Shown here one piece after another: positions 42,019 to 50,404 of a stretch of 64,000 nt of DNA. How positions within the stretch are numbered: position 1 is the stretch's first letter; the number at the start of each line of letters is the position of its first letter. The stretch is from NCBI RefSeq assembly GCF_001598255.1, contig NZ_BCYP01000013.1:62001-126000 (forward strand), in the 5' to 3' direction. Both the position numbers and the translations under genes were made by a program. The notes below the pieces were generated by a model. The model saw only the letters and a list, made by a program, of their open reading frames with translations, was not told the DNA's origin and did not search any database. The DNA comes from Mitsuaria chitosanitabida ATCC BAA-476 = NBRC 102408. Lineage in GTDB: Bacteria > Pseudomonadota > Gammaproteobacteria > Burkholderiales > Burkholderiaceae_C.

Positions 42019-43191
42019 ATGACCGAGCCCTTCCTTCCCTTCACCCGGCCCGACATCGACGAGGCGACCATCGCCGCCGTCGGCGAGGTGCTGCGCTCCG
42101 GCTGGATCACCACCGGCCCGAAGTCGCAGGCCTTCGAGGCGCGGCTGTCCGAGTTCTTCGGCGGTCGCCCGGTGCGCTGCTTCTCCAACGGCACGGCCAC
42201 GCTCGAGGTGGCGCTGCGCGTCGCCGGCATCGGCCCCGGCGACGAGGTCATCACCACGCCGCTGACCTGGGTCGCGACGGCCAACGTCATCGTCGCGGTC
42301 GGCGCGACGCCGGTCTTCGTCGACGTGGACCCGGTGACCCGCAACCTGGACCTCGACGCCGTCGAGGCCGCCATCACGCCGCGCACCCGCGCCGTGATCC
42401 CCGTCCACCTGACCGGCCTGCCGGTCGACATGGACCGCCTCTACGCCATCGCCAAGCGCCATGCGCTGCGCATCGTCGAGGACGCCGCCCAGGCCATCGA
42501 TTCGCGCTGGATCGGTGCCGGCGACACCGGCGAGGGCCGCCGCATCGGCGCCTTCGGCGATCTGGTGAGCTTCAGCTTCCAGGCCAACAAGAACCTCACC
42601 TGCGCCGAAGGCGGCTGCCTGGTGCTCAACACGCCGGAGGAGGCCCGTCACGCCGAGCGTCTGCGCCTGCAGGGCATCGTGCGCAGCGGCTTCGACGGGC
42701 TGGAGATGAGCGAGCCCGGCGGCAAGTCCAACCTCAGCGACGTGCACGCCGTCATCGGCCTGAGCCAGATGGACCGCCTGCCCGCGATCACCGCGCGGCG
42801 CGCCGTGCTGGCGCAACGCTACCTGGACCGCCTGAAGGCGAGCGGCATCGAGGCGCTGGGCGTCGAGCTGCCGCCCGCGCTGGCGACCACCGGCGCCATC
42901 ACCAACTGGCACATGTTCCAGGTGGTGCTGCCGGCCGATCGCATCGACGGCGGCCGCGCGGCGGTGATGAGCCTGCTCAAGGACGCCGGCATCGGCGCGG
43001 GCGTGCATTACCCCGCCGTGCATCTGCTGGACTTCTATCGCCGTCGGGGCTGGCGCGAGGGCCAACTGCCGGTGGCGGAGCGCATCGGCCGCGGCACCCT
43101 GACGCTGCCGCTGTTCCCCGCGATGTCCGACGAGGACGTCGACCGTGTCTGCCAACAACTCGAGCGCGCATGCCGTCTCCTGCTCACCTGA
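42019..43191 (+). CDS. arnB: UDP-4-amino-4-deoxy-L-arabinose aminotransferase
   Basis: A 390-residue PLP enzyme making UDP-L-Ara4N from UDP-Ara4O and glutamate. Sugar-aminotransferase (DegT/DnrJ) signatures: FSNGTATLEVALRVAGIG for PLP-phosphate binding, EDAAQAI, the Lys in SFQANKNLTCAEGG for the Schiff base, and GGKSNLSDVHAVIGLSQ. The start at 42019 gives the normal N-terminus FLPFTRPDIDEATIAAV. Its 3' end overlaps arnC by 22 bp, showing translational coupling. Confidence 0.92.
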   Translation: MTEPFLPFTRPDIDEATIAAVGEVLRSGWITTGPKSQAFEARLSEFFGGRPVRCFSNGTATLEVALRVAGIGPGDEVITTPLTWVATANVIVAVGATPVFVDVDPVTRNLDLDAVEAAITPRTRAVIPVHLTGLPVDMDRLYAIAKRHALRIVEDAAQAIDSRWIGAGDTGEGRRIGAFGDLVSFSFQANKNLTCAEGGCLVLNTPEEARHAERLRLQGIVRSGFDGLEMSEPGGKSNLSDVHAVIGLSQMDRLPAITARRAVLAQRYLDRLKASGIEALGVELPPALATTGAITNWHMFQVVLPADRIDGGRAAVMSLLKDAGIGAGVHYPAVHLLDFYRRRGWREGQLPVAERIGRGTLTLPLFPAMSDEDVDRVCQQLERACRLLLT

Positions 43192-44243
43192 CCCCCGCGG
43201 CCACCGCGCCGGCGCTGTCCATCCTGATCCCCGTCTACAACGAGGAGGGCGTGCTGGACGCGCTCTTCGCGCGCCTGTATCCGGTGCTCGACGCGATGGG
43301 CGAGCCCTACGAGATCATCTTCATCAACGACGGCAGCCGTGACCGCTCCGTCCCCATGCTGCGCGAGCAGTTCCAGCGCCGGCCCGACGTGACGCGGGTG
43401 GTGCTGTTCAACGGGAACTTCGGCCAGCACATGGCGCTGATGGCGGGCTTCGAGCATGCCCGCGGCGAGATCACCATCACGCTGGACGCCGACCTGCAGA
43501 ACCCGCCGGAGGAGATCCCGCGCCTGGTCGCCGCGATCCGCGAGGGGCACGACTATGTGGGCACGGTGCGCCGCCAGCGTCACGACACCGCCTTCCGGCG
43601 CGTGTCCTCGCGCCTGATGAACCGCCTGCGCGAGCGCATCACCCGCATCGAGATGACCGACCAGGGCTGCATGCTGCGCGCCTATGACCGCGCGCTGGTG
43701 GACACGCTCAACGCCTGCCAGGAGGTCAACACCTTCGTGCCGGCGCTGGCCTACACCTTCGCCGCGTCGCCGACCGAGATCGAGGTCAGCCATGAGGAGC
43801 GCCACGCGGGCGAGTCCAAGTACTCGATCTACAAGCTGCTGCGCCTGAACTTCGACCTGGTGACGGGCTTCTCCATCGTGCCGCTGCAGTGGTTCTCGCT
43901 GCTGGGCACGGCGCTGTCGGCGGCCTCGGGCTCGCTGTTCCTGCTGCTGGTGATCCGGCGTTTCCTGTTCGGCGCGGAAGTGGAGGGCGTGTTCACGCTC
44001 TTCGCGCTGCTGTTCTTCCTCGTGGGCATCGTGCTCTTCGGCATCGGCCTGATGGGCGAGTACGTCGGCCGCATCCAGCAGGAGGTGCGCCGCCGGCCGC
44101 GCTACCGCGTCAGCGCGGTGCTGCAGGCCGCCCCGGACAGCGGCCCCGTGTTCACCGACGGCGCTCGCGCGGCCGCTCCGGCGGACACCGCTGGCGCGCT
44201 GGGGGCCAGCGCCGTCGCCGGTGCCAAGGAGATCACCTCGTGA
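43170..44243 (+). CDS. arnC: Undecaprenyl-phosphate Ara4-formamido transferase
   Basis: A 357-residue GT2 enzyme at the cytoplasmic face of the inner membrane, transferring formylated L-Ara4N to undecaprenyl phosphate. GT-A fold start ALSILIPVYNEEGVL, catalytic IFINDGSRD, DADLQNPPEEIPR and the loop EERHAGESKYSIYKLL are all present. Two C-terminal membrane helices (about residues 230-310). Its C-terminal tail is extended by an Ala/Pro region (about 320-357). It overlaps arnB and, by the TGA in GTGA, the formyltransferase gene. Confidence 0.92.
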   Translation: MPSPAHLTPAATAPALSILIPVYNEEGVLDALFARLYPVLDAMGEPYEIIFINDGSRDRSVPMLREQFQRRPDVTRVVLFNGNFGQHMALMAGFEHARGEITITLDADLQNPPEEIPRLVAAIREGHDYVGTVRRQRHDTAFRRVSSRLMNRLRERITRIEMTDQGCMLRAYDRALVDTLNACQEVNTFVPALAYTFAASPTEIEVSHEERHAGESKYSIYKLLRLNFDLVTGFSIVPLQWFSLLGTALSAASGSLFLLLVIRRFLFGAEVEGVFTLFALLFFLVGIVLFGIGLMGEYVGRIQQEVRRRPRYRVSAVLQAAPDSGPVFTDGARAAAPADTAGALGASAVAGAKEITS

Positions 44244-45154
44244 GGGCCGTCGTCTTCGCCTATTCCAACGTCGGCGACCGCTGCCTGCGCGTGCTGCAGG
44301 CCGGCGGCGTGGACGTCGCGCTGGTGGTCACCCACCGCGATCATCCCGGCGAGAAGCTCTGGTTCGCCCGCGTGGCCGACACCGCCGACGAGCTCGGCAT
44401 CCCGCGGCTCTACGGCGACGATCCGCAGGATCCGGCGCTGGCCGAGGCCGTGGCCGCCGCGAAGCCGGACGTGATCTTCTCGTTCTACTTCCGCTCGATG
44501 CTGCCGGCGTCGCTGCTGTCGCTGGCGCCAGGCGGCGCCTACAACATGCATGGGTCGCTGCTGCCCAAGTTCCGCGGCCGCGCGCCGACCAACTGGGCGG
44601 TGCTGCACGGCGCGACCGAGACCGGCGCGACCCTGCACCTGATGGTCGACAAGCCCGACGCGGGCGACATCGTCGACCAGCAGGCCGTGCCCATCCTGCC
44701 GCGTGACGACGCGCGCCAGGTCTTCGACAAGGTCTGCGTCGCGGCCGAGATCACGCTGTGGCGCGTGCTGCCGGCCCTGATCGCCGGCCGCCCGCCGCGC
44801 CGCGCCAATCCGCTGGCCGACGGCAGCTACTACGGCGGCCGCAAGCCGGAGGACGGACGCATCCACTGGGATCGTCCCGCCGTCGAGATCGATCGCCTGG
44901 TCCGTGCCGTCGCCCCACCGTATCCGGGCGCCTTCGTCGAGATCGACGGTCGCCGGCTGATCGTCGCCCGCGCGCGGCCCTGGGTCGACGCGCCGCTCCC
45001 CCACGACACGACGCCCGGCCTGCGCCTGATCGACGGCGAGCCCGCCGCGATCTGCGGCGACGGCCAGGCGCTGCGCGTGCTCGAGGTGATCGAGCTCGGC
45101 GAGCCCCTCGATGCCGAGGCCCTGCGCGCCCTGTGCGCCGGGGCCGCGCGCTGA
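44240..45154 (+). CDS. UDP-L-Ara4N formyltransferase (ArnA N-domain as separate protein)
   Basis: A 304-residue enzyme matching the formyltransferase half of enteric ArnA. The GTG at 44240, with AAGGAG 8 nt upstream and overlapping the arnC stop, is the start. AVVFAYSNVGDRCLRVL opens the Rossmann-like N-lobe, and YNMHGSLLPKFRGRAPTNW holds the catalytic Asn and His, with the Asp in DAGDIVDQ. Here the decarboxylase half is a separate downstream gene, so enteric ArnA is split into two polypeptides. Confidence 0.9.
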   Translation: MRAVVFAYSNVGDRCLRVLQAGGVDVALVVTHRDHPGEKLWFARVADTADELGIPRLYGDDPQDPALAEAVAAAKPDVIFSFYFRSMLPASLLSLAPGGAYNMHGSLLPKFRGRAPTNWAVLHGATETGATLHLMVDKPDAGDIVDQQAVPILPRDDARQVFDKVCVAAEITLWRVLPALIAGRPPRRANPLADGSYYGGRKPEDGRIHWDRPAVEIDRLVRAVAPPYPGAFVEIDGRRLIVARARPWVDAPLPHDTTPGLRLIDGEPAAICGDGQALRVLEVIELGEPLDAEALRALCAGAAR

Positions 45155-45245
45155 AGCCTGTCCGTTTCCGTTCTTCCTGTTCCCTGAGCTCACACGGGGC
45201 TTCCCACGAGGCCCCGACCGATCCCTCCAGACGAGAGTCGACCCC

Positions 45246-46307
45246 ATGAAGTCCCCCAAGAAAGTCCTCATCCTCGGTGTCAACGGCTTCATCGGCCACC
45301 ACCTGACGCGCCGCATCCTGGACACCACCCCGTGGGAGGTCTACGGGATGGACATGTCCTCCAGCCGGCTGGGCGACATGATCGATCACCCGCGCATGCA
45401 CTTCTTCGAAGGCGACATCACCATCAACCGCGAATGGATCGAGTACCACGTGCGCAAGTGCGACGTGATCCTGCCGCTGGTGGCGATCGCCACGCCCGCG
45501 ACCTACGTGCGCGAGCCGCTGCGCGTCTTCGAGCTCGACTTCGAGGCCAACCTGCCCATCGTCCGCTCGGCGGTGAAGTACAAGAAGCACCTGGTCTTCC
45601 CGTCGACCTCCGAGGTCTACGGCATGTGCGCCGACACCGAGTTCGATCCCGAGAACTCGCCGCTGGTCTACGGCCCGATCAACAAGCCGCGCTGGATCTA
45701 TGCCTGCAGCAAGCAGCTGATGGACCGCGTGATCCACGCCTACGGCCAGGAACAGGGGCTGAACTACAGCCTGTTCCGCCCGTTCAACTGGATCGGCGCG
45801 GGGCTGGATTCGATCTTCGAGACCAAGGAAGGCAGCTCGCGCGTGGTGACCCAGTTCCTGGGTCAGATCGTGCGCGGCGAGTCCATCCAGCTGGTCGACG
45901 GCGGCCTGCAGAAGCGCGCCTTCGCGGACATCTCCGACGGCGTCGACGCGCTGGTGCGCATCATCGCGAACGAGGGCGGCACGGCGAGCGGCCGCATCTT
46001 CAACGTCGGCAACCCGGACAACGTGCTGTCGGTGCGCGAGCTGGCCGAGCGCATGCTCGCCATCGCGGCCGAGTACCCCGAGTACGCCGAGGTGGCGCGC
46101 GGCGTGAAGCTGGTGGAGACGACCTCGGCCAACTTCTACGGCAACGGCTATCAGGACGTGCAGGCGCGTCAGCCCGACATCCGCATCACCCGCGAGGTGC
46201 TGGGCTGGGAGCCGCGCGTGGACGTGGACGCCTCGCTGCGCCGCATCTTCGAGTCCTACCGCGGCATCGTGGAACAGGCCCGCGGCCTGGTCGAGGCCGC
46301 GGCGTGA
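45246..46307 (+). CDS. UDP-glucuronate decarboxylase (ArnA C-domain as separate protein)
   Basis: A 353-residue short-chain-dehydrogenase-type enzyme oxidising and decarboxylating UDP-glucuronate to UDP-Ara4O. NAD motif LILGVNGFIGHHL, catalytic FPSTSEVYGM (with Ser and Glu) and YACSKQLMDR (Tyr-x3-Lys), plus QKRAFADISDGVDAL with the Arg that aids decarboxylation. The start at 45246 gives the standard N-terminus. It follows the formyltransferase gene after 91 bp. The nucleotide-sugar supplier ugd is not in the window. Confidence 0.9.
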   Translation: MKSPKKVLILGVNGFIGHHLTRRILDTTPWEVYGMDMSSSRLGDMIDHPRMHFFEGDITINREWIEYHVRKCDVILPLVAIATPATYVREPLRVFELDFEANLPIVRSAVKYKKHLVFPSTSEVYGMCADTEFDPENSPLVYGPINKPRWIYACSKQLMDRVIHAYGQEQGLNYSLFRPFNWIGAGLDSIFETKEGSSRVVTQFLGQIVRGESIQLVDGGLQKRAFADISDGVDALVRIIANEGGTASGRIFNVGNPDNVLSVRELAERMLAIAAEYPEYAEVARGVKLVETTSANFYGNGYQDVQARQPDIRITREVLGWEPRVDVDASLRRIFESYRGIVEQARGLVEAAA

Positions 46308-46366
46308 CGAGCCGCTCGATGGGCGACCTTGTCGGTCCGATTCGCGGTGACGAGGCGCGCTGAAGC

Positions 46367-47260
46367 ATGGCTCGCATCGCGCTGAAGGTCGACGTCGACA
46401 CGCTGAGAGGCACCGTCGAAGGCGTTCCGCGCCTGATGGAGATCCTGCGGCGGCACCGGGTCTCGGCCACCTTCCTGTTCAGCCTCGGCCCGGACCACAC
46501 GGGCTGGGCGCTGAAGCGGGTGTTCCGCCCCGGCTTCCTGACCAAGGTCTCGCGGACCTCGGTGGTCCGGCATTACGGGCTGCGGACGCTGATGTACGGC
46601 GTGCTGCTGCCGGCGCCCGACATCGGCCGCCGCGCCGCCGAGCCCATGCGGGCCTGCGCCGCGGCGGGGCACGAGTGCGGCCTGCACGCCTGGGACCACG
46701 TGCTGTGGCATGACCAGGTCCGCCACCGCGACGAGGCCTGGACGCGCCGTCAGATGGGGCTCGCCTACGACCGCTTCGGCGAGGTCTTCGGCCGCGCGCC
46801 GAGCACCCACGGCGCGGCGGGCTGGCAGATCAACGACGCCGCCTGGCGCCAGATCGACGACTGGGGCATGGCCTATGCGTCCGACGGGCGCGGGCGCGAG
46901 GCCTTCCATCCGATGGTGAATGGGCAGCGGCTGCGGCACGTGCAGATGCCGACCTCGCTGCCGACCTTCGACGAGCTGATCGGTCTGGACGGCGTCGAGG
47001 AGCAGACCGTGGACCGCGCGCTGCTGGCGCGCACCGAGTCGGACCAGGATCAGGTCTTCACGCTGCATGCGGAGCTGGAAGGGGGCGAGCTCGCGCCCGT
47101 CTTCGACCGGCTGCTGGCCGGCTGGAAGGCGCAAGGGCACGTGCTCGGAACGATGCGCGACCACCACGACGCGCTGCCGGCGATCGGCACCGCCGCGGCG
47201 CCCCTGCACTGGGGCACGGTGCCCGGCCGCAGCGGCGAGCTGGCGCTCAGCGCGGCCTGA
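46367..47260 (+). CDS. arnD: Undecaprenyl-P-Ara4FN deformylase
   Basis: A 297-residue polysaccharide-deacetylase-fold enzyme that removes the formyl group before transport. Metal-binding and catalytic motifs: ALKVDVDTLRGTVEGVPRL (D in the first motif), HECGLHAWDHVLWHD (H-x-x-x-H type), FGRAPSTHGAAGWQ, and MRDHHDALPAIG near the end. Usual length for ArnD. It is the last recognisable arn gene; the order arnT-flippase-B-C-A(N)-A(C)-D differs from enteric BCADTEF. Confidence 0.92.
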   Translation: MARIALKVDVDTLRGTVEGVPRLMEILRRHRVSATFLFSLGPDHTGWALKRVFRPGFLTKVSRTSVVRHYGLRTLMYGVLLPAPDIGRRAAEPMRACAAAGHECGLHAWDHVLWHDQVRHRDEAWTRRQMGLAYDRFGEVFGRAPSTHGAAGWQINDAAWRQIDDWGMAYASDGRGREAFHPMVNGQRLRHVQMPTSLPTFDELIGLDGVEEQTVDRALLARTESDQDQVFTLHAELEGGELAPVFDRLLAGWKAQGHVLGTMRDHHDALPAIGTAAAPLHWGTVPGRSGELALSAA

Positions 47261-47355
47261 GCGGGCCGCGCGCGGGCCGGGACGGTCGATGACGACCGCG
47301 ACCCGCTGACGCCGGTGATCGAGATGGATCGGAGTCAAACGACGAGGAGCCCCGC

Positions 47356-48173
<818 letters not shown>

Positions 48174-48177
<4 letters not shown>

Positions 48178-48389
48178 GGCTGCTCATCGACGTGATCCGC
48201 GAGCTGTTCAGCATGTTCTGGGCGGACGCGGGCCTGTGCCTGGGCGCGCTGGTGGTCGTCGCGATCGCCGGCGGCGGCCTGTGGTCGGGGCTGCTGCCCG
48301 CGGGCGCGGCGCTGGGGCTGCTGGTCGTCGGCACCGTCCTCACGCTGCTCGCGAGCGTGTGGACGGCGGCGCGTGCGCGTCAGCGCTGA
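48174..48389 (+). CDS. Small two-helix membrane protein
   Basis: A 71-residue protein (MRLLIDVIRELFSMFWADAG at its start) with two hydrophobic helices (about residues 18-40 and 42-62) and a basic C-terminal end. Its ATG overlaps the stop of the COG4280-like gene (ATGA), so the two are translationally coupled and probably work together. Family not recognised. Confidence 0.7.
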
Positions 48390-48565
48390 TCGCGAGTGCG
48401 GCCCCCCGCACGGGCGCACGGGGCCCGGACGCAGCGGCGAGCTGGTTGCATCTGGTGATGTTTGAGCGCACTTCGGGGGCTGTCAGAGGCGCGCGGCAGG
48501 CGTAGCCTGTACGGGCCAAACGGTGGGCCCGTCGTCCAGGCAGGGCCGCCTGACAAGGAGATCTC

Positions 48566-49759
48566 ATGAAGCTCCCCCACGCATGGGTCGCGGCCGTCGC
48601 GGTCGCCTCCGTCCTCTCGCTCTCCGCCTGCGGCGGAGGTGCCGGCGGCGATGGCTCGATGGCCACCGCCAGCGGCATGGGCACCCTCGGCCTCTCGCTG
48701 ACGGACGCACCGAGCTGCGGCTTCGACCACGTGAACGTGGCCATCCAGAAGATCCGGGTCAACCAGAGCGCCACGGCGGCGGACACCGACGCCGGCTGGA
48801 CCGACCTCACGTTCACCACGCCCAAGCGCGTGGACCTGCTCACGCTGACCAACGGCGTGCTCAGCACGCTCGGCCAGATCCCGCTTCAGGCCGGCCACTA
48901 TTCGCAGTTGAGGCTGGTGCTCGCGGCCAACGACAGCGCGAACCCGCTGCTGAACTCGATCGTTCCGACCGGCGGCAGCGAGGTCGCGCTCGACACGCCC
49001 AGCGCGGTGCAGAGCGGCGTGAAGCTCAACGCCGACATCACCATCGCCGCCAATCAGCTCGCCGACTTCGTGCTCGACTTCGACGCCTGCAAATCGGTGG
49101 TGACGGCGGGCCACTCCGGCAAGTACCTGCTCAAGCCGGTCGTCGCGGTGACGCCCAACTTCATCTCGGGCGTGAGCGGCTTCGTCGACGCGACCCTGGC
49201 CAACGGCGCGACCTCGGTGTCGATCCAGCAGGGCGGGGTGGTCGTGAAGGCGACGGTTCCGGACTCGACAGGCAAGTTCCTGTTGCAACCGGTCGCGCCG
49301 GGCAGCTATGACCTCGTCATCACCGCACCCGGGCGCGCCACCGACGTGATCACCGGATTGACGGTGACCGCGTCGACGGTGACCTTGCTCAACAGCGCCT
49401 CGAGCGCGGTGACGCTGGGGGTCTCGTCCAGCGCCACGGTGGCCGGGACGGTGACGACCGGTGCGACGCCGATCGACGCCGCCGTACGCGCGACGCAGAC
49501 GCTGTCCAACGGCGACAGGATCGAGGTCGCCACCCGCGGTGTCGACGCGGCCACCGGCGCCTACAGCATGGTCTTGCCCGTGGGCGCCACCATGGTCGCG
49601 GCCTACATGGCGCCGCAGGGCTTGCTCGGCTTCGGCGCGGACGCGAGCGCGACGGCGAAGTACGGCCTCGAGGCGAGCTCCGGCGGCAGCACCAAGACAG
49701 CGGGACCGCTGACGCTGAGCGCGGGCGTCACGACCACGACCAACTTCAGCTTCCCCTGA
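48566..49759 (+). CDS. DUF4382 lipoprotein
   Basis: A 397-residue lipoprotein: signal peptide with lipobox LSAC (Cys about residue 22), then the DUF4382 domain (about 38-190; LGLSLTDAPSCGFDHVNVAIQK, VDLLTL, GHYSQLRLVL) and a C-terminal part with beta-rich carboxypeptidase-regulatory-like repeats (KFLLQPVAPGSYDLVITAPGR). It ends in a beta strand. AAGGAG precedes the start. Function unknown; surface-exposed or periplasmic. Confidence 0.82.
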   Translation: MKLPHAWVAAVAVASVLSLSACGGGAGGDGSMATASGMGTLGLSLTDAPSCGFDHVNVAIQKIRVNQSATAADTDAGWTDLTFTTPKRVDLLTLTNGVLSTLGQIPLQAGHYSQLRLVLAANDSANPLLNSIVPTGGSEVALDTPSAVQSGVKLNADITIAANQLADFVLDFDACKSVVTAGHSGKYLLKPVVAVTPNFISGVSGFVDATLANGATSVSIQQGGVVVKATVPDSTGKFLLQPVAPGSYDLVITAPGRATDVITGLTVTASTVTLLNSASSAVTLGVSSSATVAGTVTTGATPIDAAVRATQTLSNGDRIEVATRGVDAATGAYSMVLPVGATMVAAYMAPQGLLGFGADASATAKYGLEASSGGSTKTAGPLTLSAGVTTTTNFSFP

Positions 49760-49829
49760 GCGACGCCCGCGCCAGAGGCGGCCGAGCGTGATGGCGCCGC
49801 ACGCGGCGCGCCCCGCGATCAAGTGTCGG

Positions 49830-50396
49830 TCACGCCCGACCCGGCTTGCGTCGCGCGGTGAAGCCCAGCGCGCCCAGGCCCAGCGCGGCGAGCAGGAACG
49901 ATGCCGGCTCCGGCACGGCGCTGATCGCGAGCTGGACGGAGGCGTTGAGCGGCTGGGGATGGCTCCACAGGTAGCTCAGGCCCTGGTTCAGATTGCCTTG
50001 ATCGCTGATCAGGCTGATCTGCGCCAGACCGGCCTGCAAGGTGTCGAAGTGCAGCGTGCCGAGCAGCAGCGAGGCCTGGCCGTTGTTGGCGACACCCGGG
50101 AAGCTCGATGCGCCGAAGGTGCCGGCGCCCAGCCAGGGGCTGTCGTCGTCCCAGCCCGCGGCCGGCGTGAAACGGCCGAAGGACAGCAGCGCGCTGTCGT
50201 AGCTCAGCCGGAAGCCGAAGGAGAGCAGTTGCTCGTTCGCCGCCAGGCCCGCGAACGGGTCCGTGAGCTGGATCAGCAGGTCCACGCCTTCGCCCGCCTT
50301 CGCCGGGGCCGACGGGGTCAGGGTGACGGTCGAGGCCTGCGCGGCCAGGGACGAGAGCGCCAGCAGCGTGGCGGCCATCAGGGGTTTGAGGCTCAT
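49830..50396 (-). CDS. Cohesin-like PEP-CTERM protein
   Basis: A 188-residue exported protein. A signal peptide (LMAATLLALSSLAAQA) is followed by a domain of about 135 residues with the cohesin-type pattern: TVTLTPSAPAKAGEGVDLLI, a GFRLSYDSALLSFGRF strand pair like the cohesin G-F-x-x-x-Y-D-x-x-x-L, and LLGTLHFDTL. Then comes a PEP-CTERM tag (AVPEPASF, hydrophobic stretch, ARRKPGRA). It begins 8 bp after the stop of a phospholipase C gene whose protein ends in a dockerin. The simplest reading is a surface receptor for that enzyme (inference). The domain could instead be a generic Ig-like fold. Confidence 0.75.
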   Translation of the reverse strand: MSLKPLMAATLLALSSLAAQASTVTLTPSAPAKAGEGVDLLIQLTDPFAGLAANEQLLSFGFRLSYDSALLSFGRFTPAAGWDDDSPWLGAGTFGASSFPGVANNGQASLLLGTLHFDTLQAGLAQISLISDQGNLNQGLSYLWSHPQPLNASVQLAISAVPEPASFLLAALGLGALGFTARRKPGRA

Positions 50397-50404
50397 GTCG
50401 GTTC

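Noticed and set aside
48396-48411. GTGCGG-CCCC-CCGCAC hairpin after the small membrane protein gene
   Set aside because: Only 6 bp, no T-tract, and such GC hairpins are common by chance at this composition; not called a terminator.
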